Shown one piece after another: positions 1 through 7,953 of a stretch of DNA of 32,374 nt (positions are counted from its first letter, which is position 1; each line of letters begins with the position of its first letter). This DNA comes from Rectinema subterraneum. GTDB lineage: Bacteria > Spirochaetota > Spirochaetia > Treponematales > Rectinemataceae. The position numbers and the translations under genes are program-made. The stretch spans positions 1-32,374 of the forward strand of contig WESA01000034.1 of assembly GCA_009768935.1 (NCBI GenBank), written 5' to 3'. The notes below the pieces were generated by a model, which saw only the letters and a list, made by a program, of their open reading frames with translations, ran no database searches and was not told the origin of the DNA.

Positions 1-188
1 ACAAGCTTGACCGAGATGCCTTCTTTTTGGAACAAGCCTTCGTTATCAGCGACGATAAGGGGCAGCGAATCTGCGTCGGCGAAAATGCCGATGCTCAAGG
101 GGGCAGCCTGGACTTGCTGCGCTGAAGCTTGTGTAAACGGCTGAATGAGCACCGCAAGGGCGAAGATGAGAATAGCAGAAATTTTCAT
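1..188 (-). CDS. ABC transporter solute-binding protein, SsuA/NMT1-like (partial, 3' end outside window)
   Basis: Only the first 62 codons are present, and the gene runs off the left edge. The start ATG is at 188. Residues 1-23 are a clear signal peptide (positive start, hydrophobic core, ending around QASAQ). The mature start reads LSIGIFADADSLPLIVADNEGLF, cited here only as the stretch 33-55, followed by Q-K-E-G-I. The pattern of a beta strand, then 'P..vA...GlF.keGi', is typical of the first lobe of the SsuA/ThiY/NMT1 family of periplasmic binding proteins. It begins 5 bp after the ubiX stop, with a GAGGAG ribosome-binding site inside the ubiX 3' end, so it is the fourth gene of the ubiD-ubiA-ubiX operon. 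Its ligand cannot be read from this fragment. The operon suggests an aromatic or quinone-precursor compound, which is inference only. Confidence 0.7.
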   Translation of the reverse strand, partial: MKISAILIFALAVLIQPFTQASAQQVQAAPLSIGIFADADSLPLIVADNEGLFQKEGISVKL

Positions 189-193
189 GATTC

Positions 194-799
194 TTAAGGC
201 TCCTCTCGACTCCATCTGTATATATTTTTATCGATAATGCCAAGATGGTCAAGTATCCTGTACACGACAGTGTCGACAAGGGATTCGATGCTTTCGGGCT
301 TGCTGTAGAAACTGGGCGATGCAGAAAGAATGACAGCGCCAGCTTCCTTGAGCGTGGCCATCGCCCTGATCGATACGAGGGAAAGCGGCGTTTCGCGCGG
401 GACTACAATGAGGGGCCAGCCTTCTTTGAGGGCGACCGCTCCAGCTCTATGAATCAGATTTGAGCATACTCCGCTTGCAAGGGAGCCCAGAGTGCCCATC
501 GAGCACGGCGCTATTACAGTTCCATTCAATCTGAAAGAACCTGAGGCGATGGGCGCTGAAAAATCGCTGCTGTCATGCATCGTGATGAGCGCAGGGCCTC
601 CGTCAGGCCCACCCTGGAGCCTGAGTTTTCCAAGCCAATAGCCAAGCGGCCGGCCCGTTTCTTGCAAGAGCACGCGTGCGCCCCACTGGCTCGCCACAAC
701 GTGGAGAATAACGCCCCTCGATGCAAGCGCAGACATGAGACGCAGTGAATATAATGCACCAGAAGCACCCGTGATGCAGACGAGGTAGCGCATCGCCAT
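194..799 (-). CDS. ubiX: UbiX-type flavin prenyltransferase
   Basis: The 201-residue product has the usual UbiX length. UbiX transfers a dimethylallyl group to FMN to make prenylated FMN, the cofactor of UbiD decarboxylases, and acts in the cytoplasm. Visible motifs are the nucleotide-binding TGASGA at residues 10-15, the SQWGARVLLQET helix near 37-48, PCSMGTLGSLASG at 98-110 and PRETPLS at 134-140, all hallmarks of the family. It lies 9 bp after the ubiA stop and upstream of a solute-binding protein gene. No Shine-Dalgarno is visible before the ATG at 799, so translation is probably coupled to ubiA. A second in-frame ATG at 793 is also possible. Pairing with ubiD in the same operon supports a cofactor-supplying role. 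In futalosine-pathway organisms the same gene is called mqnM. Confidence 0.92.
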   Translation of the reverse strand: MAMRYLVCITGASGALYSLRLMSALASRGVILHVVASQWGARVLLQETGRPLGYWLGKLRLQGGPDGGPALITMHDSSDFSAPIASGSFRLNGTVIAPCSMGTLGSLASGVCSNLIHRAGAVALKEGWPLIVVPRETPLSLVSIRAMATLKEAGAVILSASPSFYSKPESIESLVDTVVYRILDHLGIIDKNIYRWSREEP

Positions 800-808
800 A
801 CATTTATT

Positions 809-1693
809 CTAGCGCAGGTAAATATCCAGCGCAACACCGCATAAATAAATAATGGGAATAATCTGGTTGAGGGTATACGCGGCAAGTTTGATGCGGTTCT
901 GTGTTTTCTGCGCCGCGATGAGATGCTCCGCAACAAGAAGAACGAAGCAGAGCGCAAGTCCGATTGCGGCGAAAAGACCGGGGGAATCCCAGAAAAGATA
1001 GATGCTCACAAAGCCGGCGAAAGCGCCAAGGTGGCTCGCCGCTGCGATAATTCTGGCGCCTGTCTCTCCGAAGCGGGCAGGGATCGAATACAAATGCTCT
1101 TTGCGGTCGAATTCGATATCCTGCAGGGCGTAGATAATATCAAAGCCGGCAACCCAGAGCGCAACTCCAGCTGTCAAAGGAAAATAGCGCAGATGGAATG
1201 TACCCGAAATGCCCAGGAACGCTCCCATAGTGGCAGCTGAACAGGCAATGCCGAGCCAGTAGTGCGAGAGCCAGGTAAAGCGCTTTGTGTAGGAATATCC
1301 CAAAAGCAGGAGGCCCGCTACCGGCAAAAGTGCCAGACAGAGTGGATTGAGCATCGCCGCGCCCAGCACAAGCAGGGCGAGCATCGCGAATGTGAAAAGC
1401 CACAGCTCGCGAGGCGCAAGCTTGCCTGAGGGAAGATGGCGCCCCGCAGTGCGCGGGTTTTTTGCGTCGATGTCGCGGTCGATGATTCGGTTAAGGGCGT
1501 TGGCGGCGTTGCGCGCGCCGAATGCGGCGACAATGATCCACAGGAGCTTGGCGGCTGGCGGGCGGCCTTCAGTTTCAAGGAGAATCGCAGCCACCACAAA
1601 GGGAAGGGAAAACAGGGTGTGCGTGATCATGACCGAGTCGCCGATCATGCCAATGCGCTTGAGAATGCCGGGTTCAGTCGAGCTCAATGCCAT
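809..1693 (-). CDS. UbiA-family polyprenyltransferase (MqnP-like)
   Basis: This 294-residue polytopic membrane protein of the UbiA superfamily attaches a polyprenyl chain to an aromatic acceptor. The two Mg/diphosphate-binding motifs are both present: N68-x3-D72-x3-D76 (in NRIIDRDIDAKNPRT) and D192-x3-D196 (in YALQDIEFDRKE). About eight hydrophobic segments follow the expected pattern. The start overlaps the ubiD 3' end by 20 bp (1674-1693), showing tight translational coupling. With ubiD and ubiX beside it and no other ubiquinone genes in view, the likely acceptor is 1,4-dihydroxy-6-naphthoate of the futalosine menaquinone route (MqnP). 4-hydroxybenzoate (UbiA) is the alternative and cannot be excluded from sequence alone. 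Confidence 0.88.
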   Translation of the reverse strand: MALSSTEPGILKRIGMIGDSVMITHTLFSLPFVVAAILLETEGRPPAAKLLWIIVAAFGARNAANALNRIIDRDIDAKNPRTAGRHLPSGKLAPRELWLFTFAMLALLVLGAAMLNPLCLALLPVAGLLLLGYSYTKRFTWLSHYWLGIACSAATMGAFLGISGTFHLRYFPLTAGVALWVAGFDIIYALQDIEFDRKEHLYSIPARFGETGARIIAAASHLGAFAGFVSIYLFWDSPGLFAAIGLALCFVLLVAEHLIAAQKTQNRIKLAAYTLNQIIPIIYLCGVALDIYLR

Positions 1694-3134
1694 ACTCCTT
1701 CCAGCGCGAATTCACGAGCTCGACGATATCGAGACGCATTGCGAGAGGGTCCGGCCATTCACGGTCATGGCCTTCCTCGGGCCATTTGCGCGTCGCGTCG
1801 ATCCCGAGGCGCGTGCCGAAGCGCGGCTTGGGCGAAGAATGGTCGAGCGCATCCAAAGGGCCATCCGAGAATTCGAAATCGCGCTTTGCATCGATGTTGT
1901 TGAATACCCGCCAGGCGACCATCGAAAGATCCTTGAGCGGAATGTCATCGTCGACCACTACAATCAACTTTGTGTACATGAGCTGGCCCATGCCCCAGAG
2001 AAAATGCATAACCTTGCGCGCCTGGCCGGGGTAGCGCTTGCGGATCGAGACGAGCACGCAGTTATGGAAGACGCCTTCGAGCGGCATGTTGATGTCCGTA
2101 ATCTCCGGGCAGAGCTGCTTAAGGAGGGGCAAAAAGAGCCGTTCGGTCGCCTTGGCAAGGAAACAGTCTTCTTTGGGCGGAATGCCGACGATGGTGGCAG
2201 GGTAAACAGGGGTTTTACGCCGCGTCATCCGCTCGAGATGGAAAACCGGGTAGTCGTCGGGCAGGGAATAGAAGCCCGTATGGTCGCCGAAGGGCCCTTC
2301 TAGGCGCTCCTCATCCGGGTCCACATACCCTTCGAGGATGAATTCGGCATCGGCAGGGGCGAGAATGCCCGTGTCGCCGATCTCGACGACTTCGGCGGGC
2401 TTGCCACGCAAGAAGCCTGCGAACATCGCTTCCCAGATGCCTTCGGGCAATGGGGCGGTGGAGGCATAGGTGACGGCGGGGTCTCCGCCAAGGGCGACGA
2501 CCACGGGCATGCGGCGGCCCTGCGCCCGGTATTTCTGGAAAAAGTGGGCGCCATCCTTGTGAATGTGCCAGTGCATGCCGGCAGTGCGGTCATCGTAGAT
2601 TTGCATGCGGTACATGCCCCAATTCTGCGATTTGGTTTCAGGGTCGATCGTGCAGACTACTGGCAAGGTCAGGAACCGCCCGCCATCCTGCGGCCAGCAC
2701 TGAATAATTGGCAAAGTGTCGAATCCGCCTTCATCCTTGACTTCGCGGGCGGGCGCGCGCCCTACCTTTTTCGGCATGAGCGAACGCGCGATCGGCAATC
2801 TGGATAGCGCCTCAGGCAAGGCTGAAAGCAGCGAAAAATCCCTCAATTGGCTCCAAGCCCACTGGATGAGCGAATCGATTTCGCCTGCTTTTTCGTCGAG
2901 GCTTTCAGCGCCGAGCGACCATGCCATGCGCTTTTCGGACCCATACGCATTGATGAGAAGCGGCCACCGCGAACCGCGCACATGCTCAAAGAGCAGGGCA
3001 GGGCCGCCGCGCCGCATCACTCTGTCCGCAATTTCGGTGATTTCGAGAATGGGGTCGACTTCTGCGGAAATGCGCACAAGCTCGCCTTTCAGCTCGAGAA
3101 AGGAAATGAACTCCTGTAACCCGCTATATGCCAT
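1674..3134 (-). CDS. ubiD: UbiD-family prenyl-FMN-dependent decarboxylase (MqnL/UbiD-like)
   Basis: The 486-residue length is normal for UbiD. The enzyme removes the aromatic carboxyl group from a prenylated quinone precursor using the cofactor made by UbiX. The prenyl-FMN and metal region is seen as N171WGMYR176 through MHWHIHKDGAHFFQKY (188-202). The catalytic block EGPFGDHTGFYS lies at 279-290, so the Arg-Glu-Asp set would be R176, E279 and D284 (assignment by remembered alignment). The N-terminus, SGLQEFISFLELKGELVRI, matches the family's usual start, which supports the ATG at 3134. There is no ribosome-binding site before this ATG, and a good promoter ends only 8 bp upstream (see the promoter at 3143-3171). 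It is the first gene of the ubiD-ubiA-ubiX-solute-binding protein operon. Whether it serves menaquinone or ubiquinone synthesis is inferred from context. Confidence 0.93.
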   Translation of the reverse strand: MAYSGLQEFISFLELKGELVRISAEVDPILEITEIADRVMRRGGPALLFEHVRGSRWPLLINAYGSEKRMAWSLGAESLDEKAGEIDSLIQWAWSQLRDFSLLSALPEALSRLPIARSLMPKKVGRAPAREVKDEGGFDTLPIIQCWPQDGGRFLTLPVVCTIDPETKSQNWGMYRMQIYDDRTAGMHWHIHKDGAHFFQKYRAQGRRMPVVVALGGDPAVTYASTAPLPEGIWEAMFAGFLRGKPAEVVEIGDTGILAPADAEFILEGYVDPDEERLEGPFGDHTGFYSLPDDYPVFHLERMTRRKTPVYPATIVGIPPKEDCFLAKATERLFLPLLKQLCPEITDINMPLEGVFHNCVLVSIRKRYPGQARKVMHFLWGMGQLMYTKLIVVVDDDIPLKDLSMVAWRVFNNIDAKRDFEFSDGPLDALDHSSPKPRFGTRLGIDATRKWPEEGHDREWPDPLAMRLDIVELVNSRWKEYGIELD

Positions 3135-3142
3135 GGCTATTC

Positions 3143-3171
3143 AGTATATCGGGGTACAGCGCGATGGCCAA
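3143..3171 (-). promoter_or_regulatory. Promoter of the ubiD operon, probably giving a leaderless transcript
   Basis: Read on the minus strand, TTGGCC (3171-3166) and TATACT (3148-3143) are separated by exactly 17 bp. The -10 box ends 8 bp before the ubiD ATG at 3134, so transcription would start about at the A of the ATG or 1-3 bases before it. No Shine-Dalgarno sequence lies in this interval. Confidence 0.5.
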
Positions 3172-3244
3172 GATATTGGGCAGATACAGAAGGATTAAGG
3201 CACAGCAACAGTGCATCGCGGTTGTCCGATGTACCGGATAGCTC

Positions 3245-3253
3245 TGTTATAAT
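3245..3253 (+). promoter_or_regulatory. Extended -10 promoter of the ABC export operon
   Basis: TG-T-TATAAT is a perfect -10 hexamer with an extended TGn element. The nearest TTGTCC (3222-3227) is 20 bp away, too far for a standard -35 box, so recognition would rest on the extended -10. It is the only strong candidate in the 205-bp gap between the divergent ubiD and ABC operons, and it gives a leader of about 80 bases before the ATG at 3340. Confidence 0.5.
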
Positions 3254-3339
3254 TATTCATCATGCTTTCAGCCCGTTTATATAGATATCGAGCCAGGAAA
3301 TCAATACGATTTACGATGAAATTCTGAAAAGGAAGTGCC

Positions 3340-4131
3340 ATGTCAGACATCATCATCAGTCTCGATAAGGTCAAGAAAGTCTACTTTCTCGATGCAGTCG
3401 AAGTGGAAGCGCTCAAGGATATTTCTCTGGATATCCATGCAGGCGATTTTGTGAGCATCGCGGGGCCTTCAGGCTCTGGGAAGACGACAATTCTCAACCT
3501 CATCGGCTGCGTCGACAAACCTACATCGGGCACGGTCGTCGTGGGCGGCAAGCGCACCAGCGACCTCGATGATGACAGCCTCACGGAACTCCGCCATAAG
3601 TCGATCGGCTTTATTTTCCAGACGTTTAATTTGATTCCCGTGCTCAATATTCGCGAAAATGTGGAGCTGCCGCTGCTTCTGGACAACCAATCCGCAGGCA
3701 GCCAGTCCAAAATCGAGAGCAAAGCTGACCGCAAAGAATGGGTGGACTTTCTCATAGAGAGCGTAGGGCTTAAAGACCGTATGCTGCATAAACCTGCAGA
3801 ACTGTCCGGCGGCCAGCGCCAACGCGTCGCCATCGCCCGCGCCCTCGTCATGAAGCCTGCAATCGTGCTTGCCGACGAGCCTACAGCCAACCTCGATTCG
3901 GCCACCGGCGAAAGTATTCTTCGCCTCATGCGGCATATGAATGAGACCTTCGGCACCACCTTCATTTTCAGCACCCACGATCCGGATATCGTCGAAGAGG
4001 CCGACCACATTATCCGCCTTAAAGACGGCAGGATAATCGAGGATCGGCGCCGCAACGGCGCTTCGGCCGCACTCCTAGCGGCTAACCTTGAAACGGCGGA
4101 AGCGACGGGCACCGAGGGCGGACAGCTATGA
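3340..4131 (+). CDS. ABC transporter ATP-binding protein, LolD/MacB type
   Basis: The 263-residue cytoplasmic ATPase would power the two permeases that follow. All nucleotide-binding motifs are intact: Walker A GPSGSGKT 42-49, Q-loop Q94 in FIFQTFNLIPVLNIRENV, signature LSGGQ 155-159, Walker B IVLADEP 175-181 and H-loop H213 in STHDPD. The sequence 'FQ.FNLIPVL...ENVELPL' and the whole fold are those of the LolD/MacB/FtsE group, not of solute importers. AAGGAAG at 3329-3335 is the ribosome-binding site. A 20-residue hydrophilic insertion follows ENVELPLLL (about 115-132), and the C-terminal tail past residue 235 is Ala/Glu rich. The last codons overlap the next gene in an ATGA junction at 4128-4131. 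The transported substrate is not visible; the operon suggests lipid or lipoprotein traffic across the envelope. Confidence 0.93.
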   Translation: MSDIIISLDKVKKVYFLDAVEVEALKDISLDIHAGDFVSIAGPSGSGKTTILNLIGCVDKPTSGTVVVGGKRTSDLDDDSLTELRHKSIGFIFQTFNLIPVLNIRENVELPLLLDNQSAGSQSKIESKADRKEWVDFLIESVGLKDRMLHKPAELSGGQRQRVAIARALVMKPAIVLADEPTANLDSATGESILRLMRHMNETFGTTFIFSTHDPDIVEEADHIIRLKDGRIIEDRRRNGASAALLAANLETAEATGTEGGQL

Positions 4132-5630
4132 TTGCAGCGCGGCTCGCATGGGGAAACCTCGGTTTGCACCGACGCAAATCCCTGCTGATCGGGATGATCA
4201 TGGGGATGGGTATTCTCATTCTCTTTATTGGCAATTCTTTTATCGATACCGCACTTTCGGGCCTTCAGCGCATGTTTGTGCAAGGGTACACCGGCGACCT
4301 TATGGTCACCGGCCCGACGGAATTCCCGACGACGGTGCTGGGCGAAACGGCGGGAAGCGAAGAGGTTCTGCCGCACATCGCGCAGATAAAGAAATATGAG
4401 GATTTTCTGGCCGGGCGCAATGATGTCGCAGCAACTCTGCCGCTATTGAGCGGGCAGGCGGCTTTCGGCATCGGCGAGACGGAGCTCGACTCTGGTTACT
4501 GTTTTGGCGTAAATGCCGATGATTACCGGAAATTTTTCCCTGACAATGTGACGCTGGTGAGCGGCGAGTGGCCGAAAGCAGGCGATGGGCCATGGGTTCT
4601 GCTTTCAGAGCCTACGCTGGCGATTCTCAATAAAAGCGCGACGAGCCCGGTGCAGCCGGGGACCCATATCATAATGACCGCCCTCGCCAACTCTGCGGGA
4701 ACAGTTATCCGCGAAGTGACAGTAAAGGGCGTGATCAAATTCAACCAGAGCAATAAACAGCTTGAGGGACTTACGCTTGTAGATGCCGATACAATGAGGG
4801 ATCTACTTGGTTTTGCAAGCCTGCGGGACGGAGCGCCGGTGCTGACAGGTCAGGAAGCTTCGTTTGTGAGCAATTTTGATCCGAATGCATTGTTCGAAAA
4901 TCTGTTTGCGAGCGATACGACGGGGGCAGCGCCTGCAGCAGCAGCGCCGGCTTCAACTGGCCGGGAGGGGTCAGACCCCTCCATCTCTTCCAGCGCTACC
5001 AGCACTGTGCCCTCGGCGCAAGCCACTGTCAAAGCTGAAGTGGTGCCGGCATGGCAATTCCTGCTGATTCGTGTCAAACCAGGCGCCAGTTCCTCACGGC
5101 TGCTCTCCGATCTGTCTGCATTTTCGAAGCAGATTGCTGATGGCGACCGGGTTCAGGACTGGATTGCAGGCGCAGGCAAAGTTGCGCGCACCGCGGTCAC
5201 AATCCGGCTGGCTTTTGACCTCCTCGTGGCTGTCGTTGCCGTCGTCGTGGTCATGATCATGATGAATGTGCTCATTATCTCGGTAAACGAGCGGCTCTAC
5301 GAAATTGGCACATTGCGGGCTATTGGCGCCAAGCGGCGTGTCGTCCGGAACATGATTCTGTACGAGACTGCGTTTCTTGCCGCGATTGCAGGCGCGGCAG
5401 GGCTGGTGATCGGTTTTGTTGTCCTGCTGCTGCTGGGAAAATTCGGCATCCGAGCTCCGAATCTGTTTTTCGAGGCATTATTCGGAGGCCAAGTGCTCAA
5501 GCCGATGGTTTCAGCGGGCGCCGCGATTCGCGCATTCATATGGATTCTCGCAATGGGACTTGGCGCTTCCTGGTATCCTACCATCGTCGCGCTGCGGATC
5601 GAGCCGGTTATCGCCATGAGAGGAGACTGA
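4128..5630 (+). CDS. ABC transporter permease, FtsX/MacB family (first of two)
   Basis: This 500-residue inner-membrane protein has the four-helix MacB/LolC/LolE layout: one N-terminal transmembrane helix (about 18-38), a large periplasmic domain, then three C-terminal helices within about 355-495. The cytoplasmic coupling motif VNERLYEIGTLRAIGAKRR, just after the second helix, is diagnostic of FtsX-domain permeases. The start overlaps the ATPase stop (ATGA). Residues 263-306 form an Ala/Ser/Thr-rich linker that looks disordered and is encoded partly by a perfect inverted repeat at 4964-4982. The partner permease has a similar linker at a comparable position. The protein probably pairs with the 5633 product as a heterodimer. 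Confidence 0.9.
   Translation: MIAARLAWGNLGLHRRKSLLIGMIMGMGILILFIGNSFIDTALSGLQRMFVQGYTGDLMVTGPTEFPTTVLGETAGSEEVLPHIAQIKKYEDFLAGRNDVAATLPLLSGQAAFGIGETELDSGYCFGVNADDYRKFFPDNVTLVSGEWPKAGDGPWVLLSEPTLAILNKSATSPVQPGTHIIMTALANSAGTVIREVTVKGVIKFNQSNKQLEGLTLVDADTMRDLLGFASLRDGAPVLTGQEASFVSNFDPNALFENLFASDTTGAAPAAAAPASTGREGSDPSISSSATSTVPSAQATVKAEVVPAWQFLLIRVKPGASSSRLLSDLSAFSKQIADGDRVQDWIAGAGKVARTAVTIRLAFDLLVAVVAVVVVMIMMNVLIISVNERLYEIGTLRAIGAKRRVVRNMILYETAFLAAIAGAAGLVIGFVVLLLLGKFGIRAPNLFFEALFGGQVLKPMVSAGAAIRAFIWILAMGLGASWYPTIVALRIEPVIAMRGD
4964..4982. repeat. Intragenic palindrome in the permease linker
   Basis: GGAGGGG and CCCCTCC form a perfect 7-bp stem around the loop TCAGA. It lies inside the low-complexity linker of the first permease and keeps the reading frame, coding for a short Gly-Ser-Asp-Pro stretch. 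The core GGGGTCAGACCCC resembles short dispersed palindromes found in many genomes. No second copy was noticed in this window. Confidence 0.6.
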
Positions 5631-5632
5631 AT

Positions 5633-7036
5633 ATGCGCTTGATACATCTGAAGCTCGCAGCGCGAAATGTGCGCAGGCAGCCGCACCGGACAATTGCACT
5701 CGGGGGAGCGGTAGCATTCAGCGCCCTCGTCATGACCCTGATTTCCGGCTTTGTGAATGGCATGGACTCGGCTATTCAGGATAATGTGACTCTGTATTCC
5801 GGAGGCCATGTGCTTGTTTCGGGGTATACCGTAAGCTGGAGCGGAAGGCTGCAGAGCCGCTTTGCCGACGAAGCGGTAGCGAATATCGTGCAGAGTGCGT
5901 ATCCCGAAATTCGCACTGCATCACCGATTTCGCAAACCCGCGCCACTGTGGTATTCGGCTCGCGCGAAGTGCAGCTTAGCCTGCGTGGCGTGGATTGGGG
6001 AAAGGATGAGCTCTATCACAGTTCCCTTATTCTTTCGAAAGGAGACTGGAAAAGCCTTGCGGCTCCCCGCACGATGCTCATGAGCGCACAAACAGCAGCT
6101 CGTTTCGGGCTGTCGACAGGCGATGCGGTGCTGGTACGGCTTTCTACAGCTTCCGGCCAGCAGAATGTTACAGATTATACGGTTGCAGCCATCTACGATG
6201 ATGGCGCAGCAGGGGGAATGAGCACTGCATTTGTCGCTTTTTCCGATCTCACGGCAGACCTCAACATGAAAGAGCATGAACAGCAGGCGATCGCTATTTT
6301 TCTCAAGAACAGCACGAGCGCAGAAAACGCAGCGCAGACTATAACCAAAGCGCTTTCTGAAAAAGGATATACAGTCAGTCGAGGTGCTGCGCCGACATCT
6401 GGTGCATTATCTGCATCTTCTGAATCCTTTGTGTCATCTGTGGTCGGGTCCGGAGCGGCTGGGACAGCTGCGACGGGGACAACGACAGGCACCGCTGCCG
6501 GATCATCCGGAGCTGGAGCCAGCCGCCGTGCCGCTGCTGGCACTGTTACCTATTATGTTTCTACAGTGCAGGAACTTGCAGGAGAGATTAGTTCTGCCCT
6601 TGGTTCCATCCGATGGATCGGCTATGCGGTATTTGCGCTTATGCTCATTGTGAGCGCAACCGGAATTTCCAACTCGTACCGCATGGTCTTGCTGGAGAGG
6701 ACCAAGGAAATCGGCATGCTCCGCTGCATCGGATACAAGAAAAAGGATGTGTTTTCGTCATTTATCGCGGAAGGGATTTTGCTTGCGGGCGGAGCAGCGC
6801 TCGTAGGGGTCATACTTGGCCTGCCGGTCGGGTTTGGCATAGGGCTTGTTCCGTTCAATCCGCATGGAGATTTTGGTACGGCATTGGTGCAGGGGCATTT
6901 GAAGTTTGTGCCTTCGATTGGCCAGCTCGCTTTGATACTTGTATTTGTGACGATCGTGGCGGTTGCTGCGGTCTTTTTGCCGGCAAAAAAAGCGGCAGAC
7001 GTGGTGCCTGTCGAGGCACTGCGTAAAACTGCGTGA
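5633..7036 (+). CDS. ABC transporter permease, FtsX/MacB family (second of two)
   Basis: I choose the ATG at 5633 (467 residues), which has AGGAG directly upstream at 5621-5625 and begins MRLIHLKLAARNVRRQPHR, the usual amphipathic start of this family. The longer frame opening at 5540 lies inside the previous gene and is unlikely. The layout matches the first permease: transmembrane helix about 22-42, periplasmic domain, then three helices after about 325. The coupling motif LLERTKEIGMLRCIGYKKKDV marks the FtsX domain. Residues about 250-305 form a Ser/Ala/Gly/Thr-rich linker with almost no charged residues. The gene follows the first permease by 2 bp, and both would share the single ATPase as in LolCDE. 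Confidence 0.9.
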   Translation: MRLIHLKLAARNVRRQPHRTIALGGAVAFSALVMTLISGFVNGMDSAIQDNVTLYSGGHVLVSGYTVSWSGRLQSRFADEAVANIVQSAYPEIRTASPISQTRATVVFGSREVQLSLRGVDWGKDELYHSSLILSKGDWKSLAAPRTMLMSAQTAARFGLSTGDAVLVRLSTASGQQNVTDYTVAAIYDDGAAGGMSTAFVAFSDLTADLNMKEHEQQAIAIFLKNSTSAENAAQTITKALSEKGYTVSRGAAPTSGALSASSESFVSSVVGSGAAGTAATGTTTGTAAGSSGAGASRRAAAGTVTYYVSTVQELAGEISSALGSIRWIGYAVFALMLIVSATGISNSYRMVLLERTKEIGMLRCIGYKKKDVFSSFIAEGILLAGGAALVGVILGLPVGFGIGLVPFNPHGDFGTALVQGHLKFVPSIGQLALILVFVTIVAVAAVFLPAKKAADVVPVEALRKTA

Positions 7037-7049
7037 CAAGGAGCATCGT

Positions 7050-7943
7050 ATGGTGAACATGCAAAGAAGAATGACCAGCAAGCTGAGCCTTGTGCTCTTC
7101 GGTCTTGTGTTAATATTCAGCGCGAAAGCGCAAGGCGCTCCGCCGGCAGGTGGCGGCCAGGGGGGCGGCGCTCCGATGGGCGGCATAGGCTTACCGCTGG
7201 GATTCCTTGAGCAGAACAAGGATTATCAATTCCCTGATGATATCACTAAATATTCAGCGACTGACTTCCTCATGCTGGTCAGGCGAACCGATATCCGTTC
7301 GAGTTTTTATGATTCAGATATGACCGCGACGATCACCACTGTCAGTGTGAGCCCCGACAAAGGCACATTCGTGCGGAAAGAGCAAATTTTCAGACGCGAC
7401 AAGGACGACGCTTTCCTTATGCTTACGCTAGAGCCAGAATCGCGCAAGGGCCAGGGCATGCTCCGCGTCGACAATAATATGTGGCGGTATGACCCGACCA
7501 GCCGCAAGTTCACCCACACCACCCTAAAGGACACCTACGAGAACTCGACCGTGCGCAACAACGATTTCCGCCGCTGGCAGAGGTCAATCGATTATTCTGT
7601 GGAAAAAATCACGACCGGTACTCTTGGCAATTATACGGTAATCATCGGCGAGCTCAAGGCCAATAACGATGAAGTACCCTTCCCTTATATCCGGATGTAT
7701 ATCGAAAAAGACCGAAAGATAGTGCTGAAAGTCGAGGAATACAGTCTTTCGATGAAACTGTTGCGCACTGCTTATTACACGCAATATGTGCAAATCGGGA
7801 ATTCCTTTGTGCCAACCGTGCAGATTTTCCAGGACGGGCTCATCCCCGAAAAGCGCTCGCAGGTAACATACACCGATATTTCGACCAAGCCGGTTCCCGA
7901 TTATTACTTTACCAAGGAATATCTCGAGAGGGTGAGCCAATAG
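7050..7943 (+). CDS. LolA-like outer-membrane lipoprotein-sorting protein (COG2834-type)
   Basis: The start at ATG 7050 has AAGGAG 6 bp upstream (7038-7043) and gives 297 residues; the longer frame from 6963 overlaps the permease and is rejected. Residues 1-27 are a signal peptide, followed by a Gly/Pro-rich stretch (about 29-50). The body from about 70 on has the half-barrel pattern of the LolA/LppX fold family. This includes a conserved-looking core of alternating strands with MLRVDNNMWRYDP, FTHTTLKDTYENS and NNDFRRWQ, and the late segment IPEKRSQVTYTDI typical of 'outer membrane lipoprotein-sorting' proteins. It likely sits in the periplasm and carries a lipid or lipoprotein between the ABC permeases and the barrel encoded next. 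Family assignment is good; the cargo is inference. Confidence 0.75.
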   Translation: MVNMQRRMTSKLSLVLFGLVLIFSAKAQGAPPAGGGQGGGAPMGGIGLPLGFLEQNKDYQFPDDITKYSATDFLMLVRRTDIRSSFYDSDMTATITTVSVSPDKGTFVRKEQIFRRDKDDAFLMLTLEPESRKGQGMLRVDNNMWRYDPTSRKFTHTTLKDTYENSTVRNNDFRRWQRSIDYSVEKITTGTLGNYTVIIGELKANNDEVPFPYIRMYIEKDRKIVLKVEEYSLSMKLLRTAYYTQYVQIGNSFVPTVQIFQDGLIPEKRSQVTYTDISTKPVPDYYFTKEYLERVSQ

Positions 7944-7953
7944 GAGCCATGGA

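Noticed and set aside
1347..2303. Long plus-strand open frame opposite ubiA and ubiD.
   Set aside because: It is a shadow of two well-supported minus-strand genes and shows no recognisable domain.
5540..5632. In-frame upstream extension of the second permease.
   Set aside because: It overlaps the first permease out of frame and lacks family similarity. ATG 5633 has AGGAG and the conserved N-terminus.
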